The notes below the pieces were generated by a model. It was not told the origin of the DNA. It worked only from the letters and a program-made list of their open reading frames with translations, and did not search any database. 64,000 bases of DNA from Nocardioides flavus (ex Wang et al. 2016) (GTDB lineage: Bacteria > Actinomycetota > Actinomycetes > Propionibacteriales > Nocardioidaceae), in the NCBI RefSeq assembly GCF_014653115.1, contig NZ_BNAD01000015.1, positions 1-64,000 of the forward strand, written 5' to 3'. Positions 8,058 through 16,851 of this stretch are shown here, in pieces. Made by a program: the position numbers and the translations under genes. The first letter of the stretch is position 1, and the number at the start of each line of letters is the position of its first letter.

Positions 8058-9164
8058 TCAGCCGGCGGCCCGGTGGGTGGCCGGATCCGCAGGTTGCGAC
8101 CGCCTGGGCTCGGGGCGACGGCGTGCCCCGACGGTCAGCGGGCCGAGGACCCACGCGAGTGCGGCGATGGCCAGGCCGGCCGGGATGTCGACCGCGAAGT
8201 GCCAACCGAGATAGACCGTCGCCACCATCGTCCCGGCCAGGTAGACCGCCAGCACGACGGTCGTCCGGCGCAGCCGGTGCCACCAGGCGAGCCCGAGGAT
8301 CGTGGCCGTCACGCCGACGTGCAGGCTGGCGAAGGCGGACACCTGGGCGAACGCGTCACCGGCGTGCGGGTGAGCGAGCAGGTAGTCCCGTTGCGCGATG
8401 TAGCGCGCCTGGGTGTCCTGGATCATCGTGTCCGGCAGACCTGAGAAGTCTTCCGGTTCGGCGTGGAAGGGGCCCAGGGACGGGATGATGTAGTAGGTCG
8501 CGGTGCCGAGGATCCATACCCACACGAACGCGGCGATGCCGGCGTAGGCGTCCCGGATCCGCCTGGAGAGCACGACAGCGGCCGGGAAGGCGAGGACCAC
8601 CAGGGTTGGGAACGTTTCGTACCAGACCGCGAGTACCCAGGCGGCTGTGTGTTGGCCGAGCAGGTCGTGGAGCAGCACGCCCGGGCTGTACCCAAGGAAG
8701 AGCCAGCGGTCCCACCCGGTGAGCATGCCATCGCGGGGGGCGTTGAAGACGTCCCAGCTCTTGAGGTTGTGGTAGGTGAAGTACGTCAGGTGGTAGGCGA
8801 GCAGGGCGGCCCACGCGAGGGCCAGCCGTCCCGGAGTCCACCGGGCCCGGATGGTCGACCACGAGCGCCGCACCGTGAACGGGCGGCCGGCGCGGAGGAG
8901 CCCGTCGACCGCGACAAGTCCGAGGAAGATCAAGAGCGTCAGCGTCACCCGGCTCAGCAGGTACGCCCCGTGCGGGTCACGGAAGGGGATGTCGACCTGG
9001 ACCGACCGTGCGATCCCGACGCCGACGAAGCACACCACGACCGCCCAGAGCCGCACCGCGTGCCACCACGCCCACCGCAGTGCCTTGCTCGCCGTCGGCG
9101 CCCGCGTCTCCGTCCCCGGCGTCTCCGGCACTTGCACCGTGGTCGTGCGGGCATCGCCGATCAT
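8058..9164 (-). CDS. PAP2-superfamily membrane phosphatase (inositolphosphotransferase-like)
   Basis: 368 residues with about six membrane spans. The catalytic pair of the PAP2_3/Aur1-like branch is visible: SFASLHVG (about 280) with its His, and GWHFAVDIPAG (about 325) with the second His and Asp. Members dephosphorylate lipid pyrophosphates or transfer inositol phosphate between lipids. It lies 43 bases upstream of the GT2 gene on the same strand, fitting recycling of a polyprenyl carrier in the envelope block. The long cytosolic N-terminus (first ~30 residues) is polar and uncharacterised. Confidence 0.8.
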   Translation of the reverse strand: MIGDARTTTVQVPETPGTETRAPTASKALRWAWWHAVRLWAVVVCFVGVGIARSVQVDIPFRDPHGAYLLSRVTLTLLIFLGLVAVDGLLRAGRPFTVRRSWSTIRARWTPGRLALAWAALLAYHLTYFTYHNLKSWDVFNAPRDGMLTGWDRWLFLGYSPGVLLHDLLGQHTAAWVLAVWYETFPTLVVLAFPAAVVLSRRIRDAYAGIAAFVWVWILGTATYYIIPSLGPFHAEPEDFSGLPDTMIQDTQARYIAQRDYLLAHPHAGDAFAQVSAFASLHVGVTATILGLAWWHRLRRTTVVLAVYLAGTMVATVYLGWHFAVDIPAGLAIAALAWVLGPLTVGARRRPEPRRSQPADPATHRAAG

Positions 9165-9229
9165 CCCGGCAACCTAGGTGAGACAACATGAAGTGGTGAT
9201 GAACCGGGACCAGCTCGGGACCGATCCGC

Positions 9230-10684
9230 TTAGGTCCCCGCCGGCGTCTCGGGTGCCTCGGCAATCGTGGGCAGCAGGACCGTGACCGTCATCTCCGGGC
9301 CGTGGGCGCACGGCACCGGAGCGGGGCGACCGTGCGAGGAGTGTCGCCCGTCGTGGCAGAGCCGGAGCTCGCCACCGGCCTGGCCGACCAAGGCATCCAC
9401 CAGCGAGAGTCCGAGTCCCGCCCCCGGGCGGGGGCGGGCGTCGTCGGCGCGTGCGAAGCGCTGGGTTCCCGTGGCGAGGAGTGCCGGCGGCATCCCCGCT
9501 CCGAAGTCCGAGACCGTCATCCGCGCCCAGCCGGGGGAGGGTTCGTCGGCGGCCACCTGGAACGGAGGCGCTCCGTGCGCGACAGCATTGTCGAGGAGGT
9601 TGGTCAGGATCCGTTCCAGCTCGAAGTCGGCCACCCCCACCGGCAGCGGATGCGAGGGACGGGTGACCGACACGTCACCAGCGTCGGCGGGGTCTGCCAG
9701 GCGTCGCTGGTTGATCACCCTGCCGATGACCGCGACCAGGTTGCTGGAACCCACGACCGTGCCGGAGTCGACGCGGCCGACTTGGAGCAGTTGCTCGGCG
9801 AGACCGGCGAGCCGGTCGAGGTCGACCTTCAGCTCGGTGAGGATGTGTTCGTGTTCGCGTTGGCTGCGGGGGCGGCGCAGCGCGAGCTGGACGCGACTGG
9901 TCAGAAGGGTGACCGGTGTGCGCAGTTCGTGACTGGCGTCGCTGACGAACTGTCGCTCGCGGTCCAGCGCCTCCTCCAGCGAGGAGAGCATGTCGTTGAA
10001 CGTGTGACCCAATCGGGTGATCTCGTCGTCCCGCAGCGGCGGCACGTCGAGCCGCAGCTCGGCGTTGCCGGCGGCGATGGCGGCGGCGCGCCGCCGGTAG
10101 CGTTCGACCGGGCGCAGCGCGGCCCGTGCGAGTCGCTCACCGACGAAGGCGGTGACCAGCAGCGCGCCGAGCCCGGCGAGGCTGAGCTGGACGAGGAGCT
10201 CGCGCAGCGCCTCGTCGCGGTGATCGCGTCGGACCCCGACGAGCAGGTAGCGCTGGGGGGATGAGCCGGCATGCGCCACCCGGAGGCGGTAGGGCTGGTG
10301 GGCGGCGGGCAGGAAGTCGCCGACGTTGTAGGTGTGGGGGCTGTCGCGGACCCGGCCGAGCTGTCGAACGCTGACCATCGGGGTGGTGCCGGCCGGCCCA
10401 CCGTGGTCGAGCACCGTCCCGTCCGAGGCGAGGACCTGCCAAGCCACCCCGGTGGCCTCGGCCGCGGACCGGTTAGTGACCGTGCCGTCGGTTCCGATGA
10501 GGGGATCGAGGGCCTGGCTCGCCTGCGCCAGTTCGGTGTCGAGGCCACGATCGAGGGCGTAGTCGACTCGCCAGTACACGAAGACGCCGGCTGCGAGCAG
10601 GACCACGAACGTGGCGGCGGAGAAGCCCGCCACCAGGCGGATGCGCAACGGCAGGCGCGAGACCCGAGTCCGCACCGGCGTCAT
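9230..10684 (-). CDS. Two-component sensor histidine kinase
   Basis: 484 residues. One N-terminal membrane helix (LRIRLVAGFSAATFVVLLAAG), an extracytoplasmic sensor of ~120 residues, a second helix (LAGLGALLVTAFVG), HAMP, then HisKA with phosphoacceptor His in FVSDASHELRTPVTLL and HATPase motifs NLLDNAVAHG, DFGAGMP and GAGLGLSLVDAL. ATG at 10684 overlaps the regulator stop (ATGA), so kinase and regulator are translated as a unit. The stimulus is not evident; the location between envelope-glycolipid genes suggests a cell-envelope signal. Confidence 0.9.
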   Translation of the reverse strand: MTPVRTRVSRLPLRIRLVAGFSAATFVVLLAAGVFVYWRVDYALDRGLDTELAQASQALDPLIGTDGTVTNRSAAEATGVAWQVLASDGTVLDHGGPAGTTPMVSVRQLGRVRDSPHTYNVGDFLPAAHQPYRLRVAHAGSSPQRYLLVGVRRDHRDEALRELLVQLSLAGLGALLVTAFVGERLARAALRPVERYRRRAAAIAAGNAELRLDVPPLRDDEITRLGHTFNDMLSSLEEALDRERQFVSDASHELRTPVTLLTSRVQLALRRPRSQREHEHILTELKVDLDRLAGLAEQLLQVGRVDSGTVVGSSNLVAVIGRVINQRRLADPADAGDVSVTRPSHPLPVGVADFELERILTNLLDNAVAHGAPPFQVAADEPSPGWARMTVSDFGAGMPPALLATGTQRFARADDARPRPGAGLGLSLVDALVGQAGGELRLCHDGRHSSHGRPAPVPCAHGPEMTVTVLLPTIAEAPETPAGT

Positions 10685-11367
10685 TGCGGTCCGGCCGTCG
10701 GCTCGAGCCGATATCCCACCCCACGCAGGGTGGTGATCGTCTCCGTGCCGAAGGGCTTGTCGATCTTGCCGCGGATCGCCGCCAGATGGACGTCGATCAC
10801 GTTGCTGCGCAGGTCGGTCTCCCCGTCCCACACCTCGTCGAGGATGGTGAACCGGGTCACGACCTGGCCGGCGTGCGAGGCGAGCAGGTGCAAGATGTCG
10901 AACTCGCGCGCCGACAGCGTGACCTCCACACGGCCACGGAAGACGCGCCGGGCGACGGGGTCCACGACGAGATCACCGACTTGCACCGGGCCATCGCCGA
11001 CGTGGCTGCTTCGCCGGTAGAGCGCGCGCAGCCGGGCAAGCAGCTCGTCGAGGTCGAACGGCTTCGGCAGGTAGTCGTCGGCCCCGGCGTCGAGCCCGTC
11101 GATCCGGTCTCGCACGTCGCCGCGAGCAGTGAGCATCAAGATCGGCGTGGTCAGTCCCAGGCCCCGCAACCGTCGGGCGACGCTGACCCCGTCCATGCCG
11201 GGGAGCATCCAGTCCAACAGCACGACGTCGTATCCGGCGTCGCGCAAGAGAAGGTCGTAGGCCGAGCGGCCGTCGTGGACCACCTCGGCCCGCCATCCCG
11301 CCTCGGTCAAGGACTCCCGGAGCAGGTCGGCCAGCCGCACGTCGTCCTCAGCCACCAGGACTCTCAT
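10681..11367 (-). CDS. OmpR-family response regulator
   Basis: 228 residues: receiver domain with acidic pocket E7-D8-D9, phosphorylation site Asp52 (VVLLDWMLPG) and Lys in PKPFDLDELLARL, then a C-terminal winged helix (LSAREFDILHLLASHAGQVV and the wing GVGYRLEP). Partner of the kinase at 9230-10684. Its ATG overlaps the stop of the GT-C glycosyltransferase gene, so regulator, kinase and that enzyme share a transcript with the DedA and PAP2 genes further upstream. Confidence 0.92.
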   Translation of the reverse strand: MRVLVAEDDVRLADLLRESLTEAGWRAEVVHDGRSAYDLLLRDAGYDVVLLDWMLPGMDGVSVARRLRGLGLTTPILMLTARGDVRDRIDGLDAGADDYLPKPFDLDELLARLRALYRRSSHVGDGPVQVGDLVVDPVARRVFRGRVEVTLSAREFDILHLLASHAGQVVTRFTILDEVWDGETDLRSNVIDVHLAAIRGKIDKPFGTETITTLRGVGYRLEPTAGPQ

Positions 11368-12953
11368 CGATCGCCTCCTCCCTCACGGTGCTGCCACACA
11401 TGCCAGTCGCCGTAGGCCACCTGCTCAAGGTAGTGCCGCTCGAGGAGGCGCTGGGTGGCCCCGGCGTGCAGTCCCCACGAGTCAACGCTGTCGCCTGCGA
11501 CGACCACCCAGCGCGGGGCGTCCGGACCGGTCATGACGGCGCCGAGCTCCGTCAGCTCAGGGTCGCGCACACGCACCGGGAGGCTCCACAGGTACTCGTA
11601 GGGACTGGACAGGCCACTTCCGGCGACGATGTCCGGATGCCCGAACGCCACGACCACGCCGTCAGCGCTTTCAGCATGCGCGCGAAGGTAGGCAACCACC
11701 CGCGCGTCGTCGGAGATCGTGACCGGTGAGATGGCCTGATGCCCCCAGACCACAGCGCTGGCCACCACAAGGTACGAGACACAAGCAGTCAGCACCCTCC
11801 GCCAACGCCGTGACGGGCGGACCAGCGCCACGAGCAGGAGCACCCCAGGAACCAGACCCGTCAGGTAGTGGAGCCAGTAGCTGCCACCGAGCGCGACACC
11901 GCACACCTCCCACAGCACCATCCCCAGGGCGGCCCACGTCACCGCGATCTGAGGCTCGACCGGTGCCCCACCCCTCGCGCGGGCAGATCCCGCTTGATAC
12001 CTGGGCCGGCCCAGCACCGCGCCGACGGCCGCCGCGATCCCGAGCACGAGCACACCGCTGCCCACAGCCGCCAGCGCGAGGTTGCCCATGCGCCCGGCGG
12101 TCGCACTGGACGCGGACGCGTGGATCACCGCCGAAGCCTGGAGCCGGAAGACGACGGTCGCGTCCCACAACCCCGCCGGAGTCGTCCCACGAGCAGCCGC
12201 CACCAGCACGGATGCGGCGAGCACGCCCGCGGCCGTGGTCAGAAAAGTGCCGACTCGGCGCCACCGGTGCGACAGATTTCCGCCGGCAGCGACCAGCAGG
12301 ACGGCGGCGAAGACGAAGACATCGATGACGTTCTGCTTGACCAGGGCGGCACCCACGCCCGAGGCACCCGCCGCGACGGTGAGGAGCCCAGCGTCGCGTC
12401 CCCAGTTGCGGCGCGCCGCGGCGATCAGGCACGCGGTCCCGAGCAGGACGAACGGGAGCGCCAGCAGCTCGCCGTTCGTCACGGGCATGCCGAGCAGCGG
12501 ACTGGACAGCAGCGCCAACGCGGCGACCACGGTGACGCGGCGCGTCCAGCGCTGGGTGGGTGCGACCAGCTGGGCAACCACGCCGGCCAGCACCACCGTC
12601 AGGCCACTGGCGGCCGCACCCAGGAGCCTCACGCCCGGCGCCGTGACGCCGGTGGCCGGGTGACCGACCGGCCCAAGGTGTCCGGCCACGGAGAAGAGCC
12701 ACAGCAGCAGCGGGGGACGGTCGACCCAATAGTTGCCGTAGAGCGAGGACCCCGGCCGCCAGTGTTGGGCCAGCAGGAGGAAACCACTCTCATCGGGCGA
12801 GAGCGGGACGCCGAGGAACGGCAACCAGGCCGCCACCGCCAGCGCAGCGGCGATGCCGACGCCGATGACAGCGGGTCGGTCCCACCCGCGCGGCGGACGC
12901 GCCGGAGGAGGTGTCCCGGGTCGGATCGAGGGGGCGAGAAGGTCGGCCGACAT
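11364..12953 (-). CDS. GT-C (ArnT/PMT-type) membrane glycosyltransferase
   Basis: 529 residues, about eleven membrane helices. The first extracytoplasmic loop has the catalytic acidic motif SPDESGFLLLAQHW and a following YGNYWVDRPPLLLWLFS, the landmarks of polyprenol-phosphate-sugar dependent GT-C enzymes (GT39/GT83). C-terminal ~100 residues form an extracytoplasmic tail (GHPDIVAGSGL, YEYLWSLPVRVRDPELTE). ATG at 12953 was chosen because the longer frame upstream is antisense of the DedA gene. It would use a polyprenyl-phosphate hexose like that made by the GT2 enzyme at 7235-8014 to glycosylate an exported acceptor. Confidence 0.83.
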   Translation of the reverse strand: MSADLLAPSIRPGTPPPARPPRGWDRPAVIGVGIAAALAVAAWLPFLGVPLSPDESGFLLLAQHWRPGSSLYGNYWVDRPPLLLWLFSVAGHLGPVGHPATGVTAPGVRLLGAAASGLTVVLAGVVAQLVAPTQRWTRRVTVVAALALLSSPLLGMPVTNGELLALPFVLLGTACLIAAARRNWGRDAGLLTVAAGASGVGAALVKQNVIDVFVFAAVLLVAAGGNLSHRWRRVGTFLTTAAGVLAASVLVAAARGTTPAGLWDATVVFRLQASAVIHASASSATAGRMGNLALAAVGSGVLVLGIAAAVGAVLGRPRYQAGSARARGGAPVEPQIAVTWAALGMVLWEVCGVALGGSYWLHYLTGLVPGVLLLVALVRPSRRWRRVLTACVSYLVVASAVVWGHQAISPVTISDDARVVAYLRAHAESADGVVVAFGHPDIVAGSGLSSPYEYLWSLPVRVRDPELTELGAVMTGPDAPRWVVVAGDSVDSWGLHAGATQRLLERHYLEQVAYGDWHVWQHREGGGDR

Positions 12954-12967
12954 GGTGGTCTCCGGCG

Positions 12968-13768
12968 CTATCCGGCGCTGTCCGGGGCACGGCGGGTCGA
13001 CGTGTCCCTGGGGAGGAGAGGCGGGACCGTCGAAAGTGCACCTCGCGTTGAGCCCCGTGCCCCGGCAGTGGTGGGCTGGTGGCCAACGTCGGGCTCCGCG
13101 CCGGGGGCGCCAGGCAGGCGTTGTCCGGGCCGGCGGACCAGACGGCGGATGAGACGGGGGATGAGACGGGCGGCGACGAACAACACCACCACGCCGACGG
13201 TCAGCGCGACGCCGGCGCCGGTGAACAGCGCGACGCCGGCGCCGGTGACGTAGCGCTCCACTGTGTGCCAGTTGTTGCCGGCCAGGTAGCCGGCCGTCGC
13301 CACGAGCAGGCCCCACACGGCGCCCCCGGCCACGTTGGCTGCCAGGAACCGTCGCGACCCCATGCCGGCCATCCCGGCCAGGCCCGGGATCATGACACGC
13401 AGGGCGACCGTGAACCGGCCGAGGAACACCGCCCAGCCGCCTCGTCGGAGCAGGGCCCGCTCGGCTCGGGCGAGATGCCGGTGGTTGATGAGGCGGCTCA
13501 GCGTCGAACCGAGGATCCGTCGACCCCAACGGCGGCCGACGAGATAGCCGACCGCGTCGCCCAGGATGGCGCCGCCGACACCGGCGGCCACCACCGCGGC
13601 CAGCGGAGCATGACCCTGGCCGGCGGCGACCCCTCCGAGCAACACCGCTGTCTCGCCGGGGAAGACGAACCCGAGGAACGCCGATGACTCAAGGGCGGGA
13701 AGGGCGAACACCACCAACAGCACCAGCCATGCCGGCGTGGACAGGAGCTGCTCCAGCAGCCCGCTCAC
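12968..13768 (-). CDS. DedA-family (VTT domain) membrane protein
   Basis: 266 residues. Landmarks of DedA/VTT proteins: ESSAFLGFVFPGETAVLLGG, GDAVGYLVGRRWGRRIL, and FLGRFTVALRVMIPGLAGMA with the conserved arginines. Recent work assigns DedA-type proteins to flipping of undecaprenyl phosphate or phospholipids across the membrane. The GTG start overlaps the PAP2 stop (GTGA). A polar, disordered tail of ~50 residues follows the last helix. With PAP2 upstream and glycosyltransferases downstream, a role in carrier-lipid recycling is a reasonable inference. Confidence 0.87.
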   Translation of the reverse strand: MSGLLEQLLSTPAWLVLLVVFALPALESSAFLGFVFPGETAVLLGGVAAGQGHAPLAAVVAAGVGGAILGDAVGYLVGRRWGRRILGSTLSRLINHRHLARAERALLRRGGWAVFLGRFTVALRVMIPGLAGMAGMGSRRFLAANVAGGAVWGLLVATAGYLAGNNWHTVERYVTGAGVALFTGAGVALTVGVVVLFVAARLIPRLIRRLVRRPGQRLPGAPGAEPDVGHQPTTAGARGSTRGALSTVPPLLPRDTSTRRAPDSAG

Positions 13769-14391
13769 TGGCGCACCATCCCCTCGGGATGAGCCCTCAC
13801 CAGCAGCCGCACCGGGGTCCGCAAGAGGAGCAGGATCAGCCAGGAGAGCGCGGGCCGCGCGGCCAGGTACGAGACCACGGCGACGATCGCTCCCACGGCC
13901 AGACCGGCGGCCACATCCAGCGGAAAGTGGGCACCCACGTACACCCGAGTCAGAGCCATCACAACGGCTAGGGCGGCGGTGACCCGGCCGAGCCTGCGGG
14001 TGGCGAGAACGACCCCGACGACGACCGCGCCGGCCATCACGGCGTGGTCGCTGGGGAAGGAGTAGTCGGTGCTGCGCGAGACCAGCACGAGGGCCTGGGG
14101 CATAGCCGTGTATGGCCGTTCCTCGGCCACGGCGGCCACCAGGAACTGGTTGACGCCGATTGCGATCAACGCCCCCGCAGGTGCCCACAGGGCCGCCGTC
14201 ACCCGGCGCAGATCGCCGTCGCGTCGCGCCAGCAACCAGGAGAACAGCAACAGCCCCGCGAAGAGGACCACGCCGTACTCGGCGTACATTCGCGCCGGCG
14301 TGTGAAGCCACGGCGTGCTGCGCGCGAAGTCATTGACCGCGCTGAACCAGCCCTCCTGGGTCTGGCCCCAGACCACCGTCCCGCTCGCCAC
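13765..14391 (-). CDS. PAP2-family lipid (pyro)phosphatase
   Basis: 208 residues with five to six membrane helices. Motifs: ERPY (first block), DYSFPSDHAVMAG (second block, catalytic His) and RVYVGAHFPLDVAAG (third block R-X5-H-X3-D). This is the BcrC/PAP2 arrangement that releases phosphate from undecaprenyl pyrophosphate. Two consecutive GTG codons (14394 and 14391) follow AGGAGG; the second has the better 7-base spacing. First gene of a five-gene minus-strand operon (PAP2, DedA, GT-C, regulator, kinase). Confidence 0.82.
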   Translation of the reverse strand: MASGTVVWGQTQEGWFSAVNDFARSTPWLHTPARMYAEYGVVLFAGLLLFSWLLARRDGDLRRVTAALWAPAGALIAIGVNQFLVAAVAEERPYTAMPQALVLVSRSTDYSFPSDHAVMAGAVVVGVVLATRRLGRVTAALAVVMALTRVYVGAHFPLDVAAGLAVGAIVAVVSYLAARPALSWLILLLLRTPVRLLVRAHPEGMVRQ

Positions 14392-15110
14392 CACCGTTCC
14401 TCCTCGGCCAGCGCAGCCCGATCGGTGTGACCGGGAACCTGACCGTAGGCAGCACCGCATGAAGCAACGATGAAGCCGCCCCTTTAGGTTGCCTTCAGCG
14501 CCTGCCACAGGCGCGGCATGACATGGATGAGTCCAGCCGGGCACCTGCAGGAGTTCGGATCGACCCTGTTCTGGATCAGCTGCTGATGACCGTCGTCGAG
14601 CGCGGTACTGCTCATCCGCCTCCTAGCAACACGGCAGCCGGGCCGTCGCGACCGGACGGCTCGTGCCTTCGTCCGTACCCTCACAACGCCGGTCGCCTGA
14701 GCCGTACACGTGGAACGTCGCCGGTTCATGACCGAGGAGCGCCACCAGCGCCACCGGCGCCGACGGCCTCGTCGCGATCATCAACCTGCTCGACCACTAC
14801 CTCGTCACGACCATCCCACCCCGCAAGCACGACGTCGACCACGCCAATCCTCGCATTCTCCGCTGTACCGACCGTCGCTCAGGCTCGGGGCGGGGCCGGT
14901 CGTCGAGGTCCGGTGCCGAGTTCAGCTGGACGTCGCCCGTGGGCGCTACGGTCGTCGGGCAAGGGCCCCGAGGCACCTCGACGCACGCCCTGTGGAGGCC
15001 GAAGCTGTGGGGCGACGAGGTGGCTCCACTCGGGCTTGGGACGCTCGTTGAGGTCGACACCTCCTGTGAGGTAGACGTGCGACAGATTGTCGCGTCGCTG
15101 CGGCCTATGT
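14392..15110. other. Gene-poor region upstream of the envelope operon
   Basis: The first ~80 bases should carry the promoter of the minus-strand PAP2-DedA operon, but I cannot assign boxes with confidence. From 14730 to 15121 one plus-strand frame stays open for 130 codons without a usable early start (listed separately). Nothing else supportable was seen. Confidence 0.35.
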
Positions 15111-15121
15111 TCACCGGGTGA
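14730..15121 (+). pseudogene. Open frame without start, possible decayed gene
   Basis: After a TGA the frame reads GADGLVAIINLLDHYLV, TTIPPRKHDVDHANPRI and ends VEVDTSCEVDVRQIVASL then RPMFTG. Both ends look protein-like and hydrophobic/charged patterning is sensible, but the middle is Ser/Arg-rich and there is no start codon with a ribosome site before a GTG at 14939. I do not recognise the family. It may be a 5'-truncated gene or chance open frame in GC-rich DNA. Confidence 0.28.
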
Positions 15122-15335
15122 CCGGTCCGTCGGTGGCGCAGACCGGGCACGACTCGTGGTCGTTCTGTGGGCCGGAGGGTGTGGGCGCAGGGAGGCGTTC
15201 GGCCGCATCCGACCCGTCGTGGGCGTCCACGCAGGGGCGGGCGTGTTGCTGGACGGTCCCGCCGGCGCGTGCTGCGGGCGCCGGCCGGCGGGACCTGGGA
15301 TGAACCCCATTGACGGCGTTCCTCCTGCCGCTCAC
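15111..15335 (-). CDS. Small hypothetical protein with Cys/His pairs
   Basis: 74 residues from a GTG at 15335. The C-terminal half has Cys-X2-His (PCVDAH) and a His-X3-Cys-X2-Cys pattern (NDHESCPVCATDG) that could bind zinc. Third-position GC is high, favouring coding. No family recognised, no good ribosome site, and no neighbours on the same strand, so this is tentative. Confidence 0.3.
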   Translation of the reverse strand: MSGRRNAVNGVHPRSRRPAPAARAGGTVQQHARPCVDAHDGSDAAERLPAPTPSGPQNDHESCPVCATDGPVTR

Positions 15336-15467
15336 CTTGTCATCGGCTCGTGTCGTTCTTCAACCGCGGCGCAGCCATGACCTCTCCGAAGGCGTGAGCC
15401 CCATCGCCGAGCCGCCGTCAGGGCGCGTCGCCGTCGGTTCTTCGTCGAGGACCGGTGTACTCGCCTT

Positions 15468-16043
15468 GTGCCCGAACGACTGTCGCCCCCCGACGACGCG
15501 ACAACCTCGGACCTGCGTGATGAGCCGCCCCGGACGGTCGGCCGGCTGGCACGCCGGGCGGGCCTGGGAGTCCTGATGCTGATCGTGGGCGCCGCAGGTT
15601 TCGACCTGCTCGGCCCGCGCACGGCCACCACGTCGGCGAACGGTGGTGGCTACGACCTCGCCGTGGAGTTCCCCCAGATCGCCCGGGCCGGCGAACCGGC
15701 CCCGCTGAACCTGACCATCACGTCCGAAGACGTGTACGACCAGACCGTGCAGGTGCGGTTCTGCGGCAGCTACTTCAAGCACCTCGACTTCCAGTCGTGG
15801 TACCCCAACCCGTCCGCGGAGACCTCCGACTCGGCCTTCGAGGTATCGTCCGGCGCGGCGCCGGATGGTGACTGGGTGGTCTACGAGTTCGACGCGCCCC
15901 CCACCGGCAACACCCTGCGCATCGCGCTCGACGCCCGGGTGGCCCCGGGGCAGCTCGCAGGTCGTGACTCGTGCGAGGTCAGCGTCCTCGAGGACGACCA
16001 GCCGGTTGTGACGGCGACGTGGACGACCTGGAGGATGCCCTGA
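15468..16043 (+). CDS. Membrane-anchored exported protein of unknown function
   Basis: 191 residues. A basic cytosolic start leads to one membrane helix (AGLGVLMLIVGAAGFDLLG, about 31-49), followed by an extracytoplasmic beta-rich domain. That domain begins YDLAVEFPQIARAGEPAPLN and holds a single disulfide-capable pair (VRFCGSYF and GRDSCEVSV). The pattern resembles Ig-like exported domains but I cannot name it. Its stop overlaps the start of the DUF421 gene by one base (TGATG), so the two are translationally coupled and probably act together at the membrane. Confidence 0.7.
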   Translation: MPERLSPPDDATTSDLRDEPPRTVGRLARRAGLGVLMLIVGAAGFDLLGPRTATTSANGGGYDLAVEFPQIARAGEPAPLNLTITSEDVYDQTVQVRFCGSYFKHLDFQSWYPNPSAETSDSAFEVSSGAAPDGDWVVYEFDAPPTGNTLRIALDARVAPGQLAGRDSCEVSVLEDDQPVVTATWTTWRMP

Positions 16044-16525
16044 TGGACGTCCTGATCCGGTCGGTGGCGATCTTCGCGTTCCTCTGGTTTGTGGTCCGGG
16101 TTGGTGGCAAGCGTGAAGTGGCGCAGCTGTCCGCTTTCGACATGATCCTGCTTATCACTGTCGGGGACCTGGTCAGCCAAGGCATCGTGCAAGAGGACTA
16201 CTCCGTCACGGCCGCCGTCATCGCGGTCGCGACATTCACCCTCGCCGGCATCCTCCTCAACGCCGTCACGTTCCGCTTCCCGCGGTTCCGGCCGTGGCTC
16301 GCCGGCCGGGCACGCATCGTCGTCCGTGACGGCGAACCGCTGCTGCAGACCCTCGCCGGTGAGAGGATGACGATCAAGGACGTCCACGAAGCCGCTCGGG
16401 AGAAGGGCATACGCCGACTGAGCGACATCGAGTTGTGTGTGCTCGAGACCGACGGGTCCTTTTCGTTCTTCACTCGCGACGATGACAAAGAGGGTGCACC
16501 CGAAGGGCCCGACGCCCTCTCCTAG
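16043..16525 (+). CDS. DUF421 (YetF-like) membrane protein
   Basis: 160 residues. Three membrane helices, then the DUF421 cytosolic/extracytoplasmic domain. Hallmarks: FLWFVVRVGGKREVAQLSAF, MILLITVGDLVSQG, and later RRLSDIELCVLETDGSFSFF, the paired beta-domain of YetF-type proteins. Function of the family is unknown; in Bacillus it has been linked to spore germination and membrane-stress genes. Translationally coupled to the exported protein upstream. Confidence 0.83.
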   Translation: MDVLIRSVAIFAFLWFVVRVGGKREVAQLSAFDMILLITVGDLVSQGIVQEDYSVTAAVIAVATFTLAGILLNAVTFRFPRFRPWLAGRARIVVRDGEPLLQTLAGERMTIKDVHEAAREKGIRRLSDIELCVLETDGSFSFFTRDDDKEGAPEGPDALS

Positions 16526-16766
16526 GACGGCGGTGACCACGCCGCATTAGCACGCGCACGACCTGCCGCCCCCGGCACTCTCATCCACGGAGGCGATGCG
16601 TGAAGCCAAAGATCTCGCTCTGCTCGATGTCACATCGACATTCTCTAGAGCCAGAGTGGCGCCGCAACGGCACTGGCGTCCGCGCGACTCAATCACAGGT
16701 TCTGACGTCCCTACGTGCAGGTGACGTGTGGCACCGCGTCTTGGGGCGAGGTGTCCAGACGAGAAG
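16526..16766. other. Gap between convergent genes
   Basis: No gene or clear signal was seen between the DUF421 stop and the hairpin beginning at 16767. Confidence 0.4.
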
Positions 16767-16800
16767 GTGGGGCCCGCTGCCATTTGGCAACGGGCCCCAC
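16767..16800 (-). terminator. Strong terminator hairpin after the acidic-repeat gene
   Basis: GTGGGGCCCG (16767-16776) pairs with CGGGCCCCAC (16791-16800); an inner TGCC/GGCA adds four pairs around an ATTT loop. It sits ~50 bases beyond the stop of the minus-strand acidic-repeat gene. No U-run of note, as usual in GC-rich actinobacteria. Confidence 0.65.
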
Positions 16801-16851
16801 CGGTGTACCGATGAGTTCGGCGGTTCAGCGACCTGAACGGGGGACGGTCGC

